Notes: generated by a model from the sequence alone, not told the origin. Positions 22,986 through 33,808 are shown, counted from the stretch's first letter. The stretch is 64,000 nt of DNA from Diplolepis rosae (GCA_030998225.1 JAPYXD010000737.1:1-64000); one strand, 5' to 3'. Program-made: numbers and translations.

Positions 22986-25068
22986 AATCTTTGAGACGTT
23001 TATTTTAGGCAAATGAGTTTTGAGTTTGAAATCTGTATTTAAAATTTTTAAATAAAAGTATTTTCATCTTAAGTTTTTCTAACCTTTGTGGAGACTTTTA
23101 ATTTGAAAATTGAGATGCTTTACAGAGAAGAAAAATTATATTATTAAAGCAGTTGATTCCCAGAACTTGAAAATCTGTTGGTTAATATTTCTATTTCAAA
23201 CATTGAATATTTAGAATTACAAATGTTTTCATTAATAAAAGAAATATAGTCACTCACCTGAAATAAACTTCGGGAAGAATTCTCAAAATTGAAGAAAGGT
23301 TTAAGTACTTGAAAAATAATGTTATTGTGAAATTTAAAGTCGTCTCATATTTAAACTTAAAATGCAATAGATCGATTATTGAAAAATTTGTAACTTTGTC
23401 AATAAAAGCGTTATTTGAAAATTTGCATAAAAAGGTTAAATACTTATGAATTTCTTAAATATTCGTACATTTAAAAAATATTGAAACAGAGAATTATTTT
23501 TCAAGTATTTTCCATTAAGATGAGATAAATATATGACATAATAAGTTTTAAATCTACATTCTTAGTTTTATGGTGAAAGAATTTTTATCTTACTTTTTTT
23601 GGCCTAAGCACAGATTTTGAATTCCAAATATAACAATGTTCTACAGAGCTGAATTACTTTTTGAATCAAGTAGTCATTTACAAAGCTAATTACAAAGCTT
23701 AAAAATTTTGTGATTAAAATCTTGATTTAAAACTTTAAGCATTTATTGACCTTGAATTCCGACGGAAAATTTCTTTTACTGTTCAAATCATCCCCCGATT
23801 TCAAAAGAATAGACAAATTAAATATTACCAAATATTTCATTAAAAAGATTGAACTCGTACATATGATCTTGTCAAATGGTAACAAGATTTGAACACTTCG
23901 AACAAAAATTTTCATGTAAAATTTCATATTGGTAAATATTTACATGTTCATATGAAGATATCAATGAACACATTTTTTAACTTTTTAATTTATCCACTTC
24001 TATTAGAAAATTTTTCCTTTTTGTAGCGCATTTCATGTTTTCAATGAAAAGTCTGTGCTTAGGCTAAAAATATGTAAGATGAAAATATTTCTAACATAAA
24101 ACTGAGAATGTAAATTTTAAACTTGAATTTTATGTTTATCTTTTACTAATAGAATATATATTTCCTACTGAAAATTTTTTAAATGTACAAAATTGATTAG
24201 AAGTATGGAAATTTAAATAGAAAAATATATATTGATTTATATTTTAAACATTTATTGGCACCAAATTTTACTACAAGTTTATTTTTGAAATGTTTAAATG
24301 CTTATAAAATTTTATAAGATATTTTAAATGTTTATTTTAGGCAGATTTTTCCCAAAATATCTGAAAAAAAGTGTTGTTTATTGGAAAATATATTTCATAA
24401 ATTTGAAATTGTCGTCTGCTCGCGCCTCTTTTGCACGGAGTCGAGCAAAATACAATTCTCAATTTCGACTCGATAACTGAAAGCGTGAAATATAAAAATA
24501 GCTTTGCTTGGAGGAAGCGAGGAGAATAAAGAGAAGTGGGACGAGTCGTTCTCGCATGCAAGAGCGACGAGGAAGAAAGAACGGCAGCGCGCGCCGCCAC
24601 CTTTCCCTACTCGCTTCTCACTGACAGGAGGTGCTTCTGTAGTTGTGACTGCGTCGGTATCAGATCTGAGCACACTGGTTATCGAGACTACGAGGAGTAG
24701 TAAGAAAGTAGAGATAGCAAGCTGCACGGAGAGAAATAGTTGAAGTAATTTTACTCAACTCTGTCGATCAAACTTGGGACATAAGGACATTTGAACATCT
24801 ATTAAATCCTAGTCGGGTAAAATCAATTTGATATATATCTCATTCACCCAAATTGAATAACAATAAGCGTTACATAGGGAATAGTAAGGAGTTGGGTAAA
24901 ACGTTATCGACGACAGGGCACCAATATGCGTCAGTGGGTTAACATGAAATGAATAAGTATATCACCGACGCTTGAGATGCTTCAAACCCTAGTTGGGTAA
25001 AATGAGCATCGGGCGTATTATTTGAACTGGCAATGGTATGCTTCTCTCAAATAAAAAAAAATTCTTAC

Positions 25069-25089
25069 CTCGAGCCTACCAATAGTCAT
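25069..25089 (-). CDS. Conserved seven-codon first exon with splice donor
   Basis: ATG at 25087-25089 opens seven codons (MTIGRLE), followed directly by GTAAGAAT, a strong donor. The related element has the same layout at 58768-58788 (MTNGRFE). Two of the seven residues differ, while the start, the GAG codon before the donor and the donor itself are kept. It looks like the first coding exon of an ancestral transposase gene whose remaining exons are absent. Confidence 0.45.
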
Positions 25090-25207
25090 ACGGTACATAC
25101 ATAAACAACTTACGAATACATTCACACCATTCAGACGTAGCCAATCACATTTCAAATTACAAATACACTTAAACATATAACCTTACATTTATAAACTTAA
25201 TAACTAC

Positions 25208-25220
25208 ACTTATATATAGT
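25208..25220 (-). promoter_or_regulatory. Conserved TATA box
   Basis: On the minus strand ACTATATATAAGT lies about 120 bases upstream of the conserved ATG at 25089. The same motif lies at the same place in the second copy (58912-58924), with flanking GCGTATCGT also shared. Confidence 0.5.
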
Positions 25221-25492
25221 ACGATACGCTTTCATCGAATCACGCACACGCTCGCTTACAATGCTGAGATATAAAATTTGGAACTTTCTTATATAGTGAC
25301 TGCATGAGTTATTCAGAGCTTGTGAGAGTAAGTGCCGTCAATAAAATTTTTTAGCCTTACTCAAGTAAAAATAAATCGCCTTTTTTCATAAATGATTAAT
25401 AAAATATTTTTAAAAATTAATGTAATTCAATATTTAAGTGACAAAAATTTCAAACTCAACTAATTAATGTAATTAATCAATTATTATAACTA

Positions 25493-25496
<4 letters not shown>

Positions 25497-25524
<28 letters not shown>
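25497..25524. repeat. (AT)n microsatellite
   Basis: An uninterrupted run of alternating A and T inside the CACGGAG element. Confidence 0.9.
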
Positions 25525-25530
<6 letters not shown>

Positions 25531-26279
25531 ATTATTAAATTACATTTAGTATACATTTTTATTATAACGACGTATGAAGTTTAATGAAACTAAATTTTCA
25601 AATGTGCATTAAAAAATTGCATTAATATTCAGAAGTATCTTGTATAAAAACATTTAAAAGAAGGTTTTTTTATTTTCTGTGTTTTATATTTTCAAAATAT
25701 GGGTTTTGCATTTGCGAATTCCAAATTATTATTCTGCCTGAGTAATTTATGTGATATTTTATATTTTATGTAATACACTTATCGACTTTTTTTCTTTAAA
25801 TTTTCATAATATCAATTTAATTTTAAGAATTTAAGTTTTTGAAATTAAAAATTTGTTATGTGTGCCCAAGGCGCAGATTACTTTCATTCGTTCCTGCGTG
25901 AATAGATGTAGCTGTTGGAATAAATCTTGCGATTCACGGTTTACTCAACTCTCGATTGAAGCGTAGAGTAGAATGAACGGGAAGCTCTACTATTTTTGTG
26001 ATTTAATAAAAGATTGGTTTTTTATAGTGATACTACGAGTAATAATATATATATTTAAAAAATTTTAATGCACGCTTTCATACTTCACCCTACACTTCTG
26101 AATTTTACTCAACTTTGTTTCATTTTCGAACATTTAATGTATCACAAATAAATACAGCGATACTAAATAACTTCTAACTTGTCCTTATGTCCCAAATTTG
26201 ATCGGAAGTTGAGTAAAATTACTTCAACTATTTTTCTCCGTGTGTGAATTGGTTAGGTTGTGTATTCGGGTGAACTCAG

Positions 26280-26440
26280 CAGTGATCCCAGAACGTGGGA
26301 GCTGGTAGCCCCCACCATAGACTCCACCAGCTCATGGCTTCTTCCTCGCTCGACTGCCGTAAATTGGTTGAATGAGAAAGACACAATGAGCTCATGGTAT
26401 CTATGGCGGGGGCCGCCAGCTCCCACTCTCTGGGATTACT
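26280..26440. mobile_element. hAT-like MITE with 9-bp target duplication
   Basis: TIR AGTGATCCCAGA faces TCTGGGATTACT, and longer inverted words follow (GTGGGAGCTGG / CCAGCTCCCAC). TGAACTCAG is directly repeated at 26271-26279 and 26441-26449. An 8-9-bp duplication fits hAT. The 82-codon frame across it is a by-product of GC-rich arms. Confidence 0.85.
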
Positions 26441-26630
26441 TGAACTCAGTTCAAGAATGTGTAAGCAGTTATCTCTTCTACTTTTTTAAATTAAATAGAG
26501 TTACTTAAATTACCAGAAGGAGAGTTTCTTTTAATATCATTAATACCATTTTACCCAACAAATTCAGAAGTGGGATAACTCAAATAACAAGTTTGTCTGA
26601 GACAATTAATGTGCTTTTGAGAAACCAAAA

Positions 26631-26807
26631 ATGGACGCCGGGAGTGGAAACTCAACAGTATCGTTAGAACTAAGGAATCAGCTGTAGTTGGCCTTACAGG
26701 AAATTGAAAGGCAAAAGGTCAGAAGAGCGGAAGACAGACAAATATTCGAGATTCATTTGCGTCGGTCGGGTTCACAACAGAATACTGGTGCAAGGGCAGA
26801 ACATCAT
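26631..26807 (+). pseudogene. gypsy Gag N-terminal fragment
   Basis: An ATG at 26631 opens a frame of charged, coiled-coil-like character (LALQEIERQKVRRAE), interrupted by TAG at 26685-26687 and cut at 26807 by the copia LTR. The same Arg/Glu-rich style resumes at 29270 after the copia element, which supports one split gene. Some Gag sequence appears lost at the right junction. Confidence 0.55.
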
Positions 26808-27134
26808 TGTTGCAGAGTGCACTTTATTGTTTATTTTAAACACTAATCAATCGAGTGAGGAAAACGTATTAAGTAAAATAATAATTAGCACACCACTATT
26901 TAATAAACACTAAATATATTTATATAAAAGGAGATACAAAAGAAACTTTTACGTATTCAAGTACAAAGAAATTACAAGTGAGAACAGACCTTTCGCGTCG
27001 ATGGTCTAGACAGGACTAACTGTTTTGACCTGCCTTACAATAAAATTCCAAAATCCCTTTTGCTTGTAGTTTCCTACATCCAATCTTTATCTTTATTCCT
27101 TATACTTAATACCTGAATCATTGCACTTCTAACA
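26808..27134 (-). repeat. copia 3' LTR
   Basis: Minus-strand ends TGTTAGAAGTGCA and TGCACTCTGCAACA give TG...CA with short inverted termini. The first ~135 bases are repeated at 29129-29262. A polypurine tract GAGGAAGGG lies just inside (27135-27143), as expected next to a 3' LTR. Confidence 0.85.
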
Positions 27135-27164
27135 CCCTTCCTCAACGATGAACTCTTAACATTC

Positions 27165-27671
27165 TTAATTTAAACCACACTGTTTACGGAATGAGATTAA
27201 GTTTTTAGTGTTCAAAGGCTTTGTTAACATATCTGCAAGCATAACTTCTGTTGGGCAATATTCAAAAAACACTATTCTTTTATCCTTTAAATCTCTAACA
27301 TAATGGAATTTCGTAGATATATGTTTAGTTCTATTACTGAATCTTTTGTTCGCTATCAACTTCAAACAACCTTGATTATCCTTAAAAATTTTAGTCGCGC
27401 CGCGTTGAGTTCGTCCAAAATCATTTAAGAGTTGTCGTATCCATGTTCCTTCCTGTGCAGCTTCTGCAAGTGCAATATATTCCGCTTCAGTTGAAGACAG
27501 TGCCACACAATCTTGCTTCTTGCAAGTCCAGCTTATTGTAGCTCTGTTAAACTTAAACAAGAAACCACTGTTTGATTTCCTATCAACTTTGTTCTGAGCC
27601 CAATCCGCATCCACATAACCTATCAGTGAATCCTTATCTTTGTTATTGCTGTCTCCTAGTTTTAGCTTCAA
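27165..27671 (-). pseudogene. copia RNase H
   Basis: Contains the copia-type RNase H signature: YVDADWA, SSTEAEYIAL, DNQGCLKL and, at the C-terminus, ADMLTKPL. Acidic residues are in place. It is out of frame with the reverse transcriptase piece, with a shift near 27775. Normally it is the C-terminal part of the single Gag-Pol protein and removes RNA from the hybrid. Confidence 0.85.
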
Positions 27672-27751
27672 TCCCTTCGTTCCATTCAGGTACCTTGCAA
27701 TTCTCTTTGCTTCGTTCCAGTCTGTCTCAGTTGCTCCAATATTGTGTTGAC

Positions 27752-28460
27752 TTAAGACTGAAACACGCTGAGATATCTTGGTCTAGTATTAACTGAGATG
27801 TATAAGAGCTTCCCAATAAATTTCCAGTAAGAGTTGTCTTCCATAGGCTCTTCGTCTTCTCTCGCCTTTATATATCCAGCATCCAGTGGAATCATTGATA
27901 GTTTTGCATCCTGTAATCCAACTGACCTCAGCATCTTTTCTATGTAATGTGCCTGGTTTATTCTATAAAATCCATCTTCGTCCTGATCGATTTCAATCCC
28001 AAGGTAATGCCGTAGTTTCCCTAAGTTATTTAATTGAAAACTTTTTCCTAAATTATTTCCAGTTTGAATAATTTGACCCTCATCTTTGCTGGCAATAATT
28101 AAATCGTCCACATAACTAATTAAATAGATTTTTCCTTCCTGTGTTTCTTTAATATGTAAACAAGGGCCAGCCTCTCCTTGAATAAATCCTAGTTGTTTTA
28201 AAACTGTATTTAACTTTTCGTTCCAAGCTTTTGCTGATTGCTTTAAACCATAAATTGTTTGATTTAGTTTGCAAACAAAGTTTTCTTTACCTGGAACTTC
28301 AAATACTTCTGGTTGCTTCATCATAAAAGTTTCCTTCAGATCTCCATTCAAAAATGCGGTCTCACGTTATAATGATGAAGCTTTAAATTTTCTTTACCTG
28401 CAATGGCTAGCAGTGTCCGGAATGTACTTGCTCTCACAACTGGTGCGAATATTTCATCGT
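27752..28460 (-). pseudogene. copia reverse transcriptase (N-terminal part altered)
   Basis: Recognised by YGLKQSAKAWNEKL, the catalytic LISYVDDLIIASK and LRHYLGIEI. The segment before 28351 still reads as the usual start of the domain (EIFAPVVRASTFRTLLAIA) but is broken by a stop. The C-terminus shifts frame near 27775. It follows Gag directly because of the internal deletion. Confidence 0.85.
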
Positions 28461-28987
28461 GACGAGTTCCCTGTGTTGGAATTTCGACGCCTTTGATACT
28501 CATCTATAAGTTTACCTTTTACAAAATCTAAAGTAAGATCACTTTCAGACCTTGATTCTAGTGCTGTTACCAGCGTGCTATATGAATCGGGTAAACTTAC
28601 TAGTAGCATAGTAACATCTAAATTAGCTTTCAGCGTTTCGCCAAGTGCTGACAATTTGTAAATTAAATTGAGCATTGTGTCCACATACACTTGCATATTG
28701 CCGTTTTTTTCCAATTTTAAACTGCAGATTCTCTTTAGCAAAAATACCTTATTCGTTAAATTTGATTTTTCATGCTGTTTCTTTAATGGGTCCCAACCTT
28801 CACGAGCTGTTTTTGCTTGCCGTATGTGAATAAGCTGGCTATCTTCCACAATTAAACCAATAGTAGCGCGGGATTTGTCATCATTTTTGTTCCACTTTTC
28901 GGTTAATGTGGCAGGCGCTTCTTCAGTGATGTTTTCCCAGAGTCCTTCCTTAATTAACAATAACTCTGAATTTATCCTTAGACGCAC
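28454..28987 (-). pseudogene. copia Gag (UBN2-type)
   Basis: The ~177-codon frame has the copia Gag pattern: LLLIKEGLW, a conserved Trp in AREGWDPLKKQ, and LLVSLPDSYSTLVTAL. The normal N-terminus lies in 28988-29060, where recognisable sequence (KIDKLKWNKKE) is interrupted by a stop. The nucleocapsid zinc knuckle is absent, removed with protease and integrase by the deletion that joins this frame to reverse transcriptase. Confidence 0.8.
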
Positions 28988-29128
28988 TCACTTACCCTTT
29001 ATTCTTTTTTGTTCCACTTTAGTTTATCAATCTTGATACGTTTTTGTCTACCGACACCACTTTTCAATGTTTAAAAAAAAACTGTCACTTGCTATTAGCA
29101 GGGTATCTAAATTCCTGGGCCCATAACC

Positions 29129-29262
29129 TGTTGCAGAGTGCACTTTATAGTTTATTTTAAACACTAATCAGTCGAGTGAGGAAAACATATTAAGTAAAAT
29201 AATTAGCACACCACTATTTAATAAACACTAAATATATTTATATAAAAGGAAATACAAAAAAA
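29129..29262 (-). repeat. Truncated copia 5' LTR
   Basis: Matches the first ~135 bases of 26808-27134 (as read on the plus strand) and then changes abruptly to gypsy coding sequence at about 29263. The outer ~190 bases, including the TG end, are lost, so target duplication cannot be tested. Confidence 0.8.
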
Positions 29263-29269
29263 ATATGAA

Positions 29270-30241
29270 ATGTTGGAGACTTATCGACGAGAAAGAATTG
29301 TAAGAAAGCGACAGATAGCGGTAGAGAGCAGCAATAGCAGACCAAGGATGGTGTTTCCGAAGCAGGCTCTGGAGGAGAAATATGGCAGCTCATCAGTAGA
29401 AGAAAGTCAAGATGATGTGTTTTCGCAAACGACGAAGGTAAGCGAGACACGGGGCGCAGATTTGCGTAAATGCTACAAATGTAATGAGATAGGACATAGG
29501 GCTAAAGAATGTGCATAAGATAGAAAACCTGTCATTTGTTATGCGTGTAAACGTGAAGGTCATATAGCATCACGCTGTAAGTACAACACGGAACCGAACT
29601 CTGAGAAAATTTCTATTATTAGTACACAAAATGTAGATGTATTTGGTGAAAAGTTCATTCTAGATATTAAACTGAATGGGAATATGATGAAAGCTCAGAT
29701 AGATATGGGTGCGTCGGTATGCACGATTAAAGAAACCACTATGCTGAATGCGGATTTAAAAATAGAAAGAATGAAATCTGTATTGGAGGGCTTTGGTGGG
29801 GGCTCCAGTGTGTCACCAGGAATCGTGTCTGCGGAAATAAAATTCGATAACTTGAATTCTAATAAGTTGCAGTTGAGAATAGTTCCGGATGATGCGCAAT
29901 CTTGGGATGTTATATTAGGTAGACCATTTACTGAGGCATTACATATCACTTACGAGCGAGCCGGACATAACCTCATATTTGCAAACATAGACCCAAGTTT
30001 GTTTAAAGAGGGTAATCCTGGTGGTATAAAATCGCGTTCATTAGAGACAATGGAAATAGAATCGGGAACCATTCAGTTCATTAAGGTTAGTTCAAACACG
30101 GGAAAGGTAAAAATGCCATTTTATAATATTGGAAAGGACACTAGAATAGTTAAAGCTGGGGATCAAATAGGAGAAAAAATTAGAATAGTAGAAGATGCTT
30201 GTAAGTTAAAACCGAGATCTAAGCGAATTAGGGCGAATTGA
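29270..30241 (+). pseudogene. gypsy Gag zinc knuckles and protease
   Basis: The first CCHC knuckle (CYKCNEIGHRAKEC) is followed by TAA at 29516-29518, then a second knuckle (CYACKREGHIASRC), then a retropepsin-like protease with DMGASVC as its active-site loop (normally DTGA or DSGA) and ILGRPF near the C-terminus. Knuckles bind element RNA and the protease matures the polyprotein. Apart from the TAA the frame is continuous from the second knuckle to 30241. Confidence 0.8.
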
Positions 30242-31622
30242 CAAATTGGAAATGGACATAGACATTGTAGAAGGAACTCAACCTGTAAGTACTAAGCCAT
30301 ACAGGCTGAACGCAAATGATAGAAAAGCATTGGACGAAATAATCACAAAATACAAAACATGAAGGAATAATCACAGAAACGAATTCGGAGTATGCAAGCC
30401 TTGCATTCATCATTAGAAAAAAAGATGGATCGCCTAGAATGGTGGTCGATTATCGTAAGCTGAATAAAATAACGAAGCCCATTAATTTCCCAATACCAAA
30501 TTTCGACAACATGCTGGAGAAGTTAAATAATGCGAAATTCTTCATTACACTCGATCTGTCATTAGGTTACCTTCAAGTTCCATTGTCGGAGGCGGCAAAA
30601 CAAAAAACTGCCTTTATTTCAGAATCGCAGACGGGGCAATTTGAACGTTGCACGTTTGGATTAATGAATGCTCCTAAATATTTCGCAAACGTGATGGATC
30701 AAGTGTTAGGGATTGCACAAAGAAAAGGGATTGCGTTCATCTTTTTCGATGACATTTGTATTTTCGCGGAATCATGGGTAGAATTACTGAATAATTTAAT
30801 TATGGTATTGGAAATGTTCAATGAAGCAAGAATGACGCTAAATTTGCAAAAGTGTCGATTTGGAATGCAGAGTGTTGAATACTTGGGGTTTGTTGTGGGA
30901 GAGGGAGTAATAAGCCCGGGGAAACCAAAAATTAGGGTTATTGGGGAATTCCCTAGGCCAACAAATGTGCACGAAGTAAGGCGGTTTATTGGGTTGGCGA
31001 GTTTCTTGCGACGATTTATTCCGCAATTTGCACTTATCGCTGCGCTACTCACAGATCTGTTGAAAGAATCAAAACCTTTTATTTGGACGGAAGATCAGGA
31101 AAATGCATTTGGGGCATTAAAAGGAAAATTAATGTCGGAACCAACATTAAAAGTTTTTAATACCAAGGCACAAATCACTGAGTTACACACCGATGCTTCT
31201 GCTGTTGGACTGGGAGCCATGCTTTTTCAACGAGAGCGAGAGGGTGATCAGCTCAAGCTTGTGTACGCAATAAGTAGAACATCAGAATCAGAGAGATTAT
31301 ATCATTCGTCTTACTTGGAGATGCTCGCAATAGCTTGGGCTTTACAAGAATTAAGGTCTTTTCTAATCGGAATCAAGTTTATAATAATAGACTGTCAGTG
31401 CCTGATTCATTTGAACGCATGGAAAACTCAAAACGCATAAATTGCGAGATGGATTTGTGCGATATCAGAATATGATTTCGAAATTAAGCATAGAAGCGGA
31501 GAAAAGATGAAACACGTTGACGCTTTATCTAGGGCTGCGGTCGAAGAGGCACAGGATGACAGGGTGAAAGGGAGAATTTGGACGATTGTAACACGAGAAG
31601 ATGAAATTCTTGTCTCTCAATG
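30242..31622 (+). pseudogene. gypsy reverse transcriptase and RNase H
   Basis: After the TGA ending the previous frame, the N-terminus of the domain (VSTKPYRLN) runs to a frameshift near 30360. It then continues with VVDYRKLNKITKP, TLDLSLGYLQVPL, the catalytic FFDDICIF and YLGFVV. RNase H follows with HTDASAVGLGAMLFQ, SSYLEMLAI and DCQCLI. A stop at 31438-31440 is followed by the usual end (KHRSGEKMKHVDALSR). The order and motifs are those of Ty3/gypsy Pol. Confidence 0.85.
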
Positions 31623-32057
31623 AACGGACCCGGATATTAGCCTCAAAATAGACATTTTGAAAAAAAGGAAAAGGACAGATCTAAATCAGAAAAGGACTTA
31701 GTTAAGGATTTTGTTCTGAAAGAAGGACTTTTGTTTAAAAGAATTATTAACGAACGAGAGGATAGAGAATGATACGTAGTGCCAAAGGCGATGCAGAAAT
31801 CGTTAGTTATTTGGTATCATGACCTAGGAAGCCACTTTAGTGTTGAGAAAACGCTGCAACGGATGAAACAATATTATTACTTCGCGAACATGAGGAGATA
31901 TGTTAAAATGCATATTCGAAATTGTTTTGAGTGCATCCTTTCAAAAAGGAAATCGGGAAAACCCGAGGGTGAATTACACCCTATCCCACCAGGTAGAAGA
32001 CCGTTTGAAGTGGTGCATATCGACCATATAGGTCCATATAGACCATATAGACCATGA
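31623..32057 (+). pseudogene. gypsy integrase, truncated after the zinc finger
   Basis: A readable frame from about 31779 has the HHCC zinc-binding pattern (WYHDLGSHFSVEKTL ... IRNCFECILSK) and reaches the first Asp of the catalytic core (VHIDHIGPY). It then stops within a small CCATATAGA repeat at 32030-32057. The rest of the core and the C-terminal domain are missing, so joining activity is impossible. Confidence 0.75.
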
Positions 32058-32420
32058 GTGTTTCGAAGAGTGGAAAGACTGAGATAACTCTTGGTAATCT
32101 ATGAAAGAGAGAGAGAGAGAGAGAGAGACAACTTTTAGGGATCTAAGAGTAAGCCTTGAAATAGTGAGAAAAAGAGATGGAGATACTCAGGGATCTGAGT
32201 GTCTCGAAGAGAGAAAAGACTGACATAACTCTTAGTGATCTAAAAGTAGGTCTCAGAGAGAAGGTGAGAGAGAGACAACTCTTAGAGATCGAAGGGTAAG
32301 TCTCGAAATAGTGAAAAAAAGAGATGGAAAACTCAGTGATCTGAGTGTCTCAAAGAGTGAAGAAATTGAGATAACTCTTAGTAATCTAAGTTAGTCTTGA
32401 GTTTAAAGGCTTCTTCGATT
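32054..32420. repeat. 145-bp tandem repeat, about 2.5 units
   Basis: A purine-rich unit beginning GTGTTTCGAAGAGTG or GTGTCTCGAAGAG recurs at 32054, 32199 and 32344, an exact 145-bp spacing. The first unit has an expanded GA run at about 32109-32129. It directly abuts the truncated integrase. Confidence 0.8.
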
Positions 32421-32424
32421 GGAT

Positions 32425-33025
32425 TTCGGCGGTCAGAATCAAGCTGTCGTTGGTGGGCAAAATTCTTTATTTAGGAAGTACACTAGGCGTAGGCGTAGGT
32501 CAGGAGCTCCTGACCAAAGTGAACTGACTATCGAGCGTCTCGAGGCCCTTCTTATAGGGACGGAAAATGAGCAGAAATGTCGCAGTGGAAGGAGGTACGG
32601 TTTTTTTAAAAATAGTTTTTGGATACCAAGCCTCCTTCCCTTCTGTGACTTTGCTAGCTTCTTGGAGGGAGGAAGTATCACTGTCTTCCTGTATCATATG
32701 GCTAGCGTCACTGCGTCCTTTTCTTCCCTGTTGGTAGTGACCGATCGAGAAGGGGTAGACGCTGAGAGAGTCTACTTGCCTCCCCCGCTTTTTCCACGCT
32801 TTCCCAGCTTTCACTTTTCCTATCTCGTAGGAGTGAAGTCCGTTTCCCGGCAAGGGGGCAAAGGGGAGAGGGAAGATGCTTGTGGATCGGTCAGCCGTAG
32901 GGGTGAGACAAGGAAAGGGTTTTTCCGATGTCTAAGCGTGTGTCAGAAAAGGATGCATAACCATGCCGTTCTAACGGTACTTTTTTTGAGAGACCTCGAG
33001 TCGCTTTTAACTTAGTTTCGCACAA
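32425..33025 (-). repeat. LTR-like block with promoter and polyA signals
   Basis: On the minus strand TATAAG (32551-32556) is followed about 30 bases later by TCAGTTC (32521-32527), an insect-type initiator, and then by AATAAA (32466-32471). This TATA-initiator-polyA spacing is typical of an LTR. The block is GC-richer than its surroundings and opposite in orientation to the gypsy element. TGTGCGAAAC at 33025 may be its 5' end; the other end is unclear. Confidence 0.5.
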
Positions 33026-33081
33026 GTATCTTACTGATAGAAAAATTGAGTATTTTTCTGTTGTTAAGGTATACGGCTTAA

Positions 33082-33808
33082 GGGGGTCCACCTGTGTAAA
33101 ATTTTCGAAAAATCGATTTTTTTTGTTGACATTTTTTGCATCTTTAAGATATGACTAATGATGTCCTTAAGCAATTTTCATGAATTCAACCTAATTAAAG
33201 TGGGACAGGGCGCTAAATTTTACAGGAAACAATACAAAGTTCTGTTGTGTTTCCAAACTTTAAACGCGTTTTTCTAGAAACCATGTTTTTGAAATTTGTG
33301 GGCAGGATTGAAAAAAATCTACTTAACAGATTGACTTAAAATTTTAACTGACTCATTTATAGAGATAAATGAAGGTACCCACGTAGCGGTTTTTTGAAAT
33401 CTTTTTTTTTTTTTTAATTTTACAGCATATATTATATCGAAAAAAACATGAAAATGATTAATTTTTATGAAAAGTACTGGTATTTCTTCAATTTTTTAAA
33501 TTTCGTCAAAATGCTACGTCAGTACCTCGACAACATAAACAGAAATAATATTTTTTTTACTTTTTATGTTTTAGATAACTGGTTCGAGCGGAATCTTGCC
33601 CACAATTTCGGTATTCCATTTTGAAGGGGTCACTTTCAATGCCTTTAATGAATACAAGCCTTCGGATTATACTATTGGAAAAATTTACTATTATAATAAA
33701 ACCACAAACCTTCAAAATAACGTTAACCTTATTCTCATTTTCGAATTAGTTCTAACAAACATTCCCGAAAAAGCGTTCGAAATACTGCCCTCACACAGGT
33801 GGACCCCC
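33082..33808. mobile_element. piggyBac-like element with TTAA duplication
   Basis: GGGGGTCCACCTGTGT faces ACACAGGTGGACCCCC, with TTAA at 33078-33081 and 33809-33812. TTAA duplication with G/C-run termini is characteristic of piggyBac-type elements. The 727-bp interior is AT-rich and lacks a transposase. Confidence 0.85.

Larger units (their letters stand above)
17038..24677. mobile_element. Family D element interrupted by a retrotransposon
   Basis: The left end CAGTGTGCTCAGATCTGATA at 17038 is mirrored by the right end finishing at 24677. From 24677 back to about 22986 the sequence matches, in inverse, 35473 to about 37140 of the full copy. Only about 50 bases of the left arm remain before retrotransposon sequence starts. 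About 1.5 kb of family D interior expected between these parts is missing, so this is either an insertion into a deletion derivative or an insertion with deletion. Confidence 0.7.
24725..26242 (-). mobile_element. CACGGAG element with TG target duplication
   Basis: Termini CACGGAGAGAAATAG and CTATTTTTCTCCGTG start TIRs of about 70 bp. TG occurs just outside both ends (24723-24724 and 26243-26244). About 500 internal bases (24890-25380) are homologous to 58700-59100 in the element at 58094-60912. That shared block holds a minus-strand TATA box, a start codon and a splice donor. No transposase core is present. CAC ends and a 2-bp duplication recall CMC-type elements, but this is only a suggestion. 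Confidence 0.75.
26808..29262 (-). mobile_element. Internally deleted Ty1/copia retrotransposon
   Basis: Minus-strand order is truncated 5' LTR, primer-binding site, Gag, reverse transcriptase, RNase H, polypurine tract, 3' LTR. The stretch GGTTATGGGCCCAG inside the 5' LTR matches the known copia primer site for an internal part of initiator tRNA-Met. Protease and integrase are missing: Gag sequence joins the reverse transcriptase start near 28460. It lies inside gypsy Gag sequence. Confidence 0.85.
26450..32057 (+). mobile_element. Broken Ty3/gypsy retrotransposon
   Basis: Plus-strand pieces in order are a Gag N-terminus (26631-26807), an interrupting copia element (26808 to about 29262), Gag zinc knuckles and protease (29270-30241), reverse transcriptase and RNase H (to about 31622), and a truncated integrase (to 32057). 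No matching pair of LTRs was found: the left side runs into a hAT-like MITE and the right into a tandem repeat. Stops and frameshifts occur throughout. Confidence 0.85.

Noticed and set aside
26260..26508. 82-codon frame as a gene
   Set aside because: It spans the two arms of the hAT-like MITE and has no codon or domain support.
32419..33015. 198-codon plus-strand frame
   Set aside because: No domain is recognised. The opposite strand shows an LTR-like promoter and polyA signal, a better explanation for this GC-richer block.
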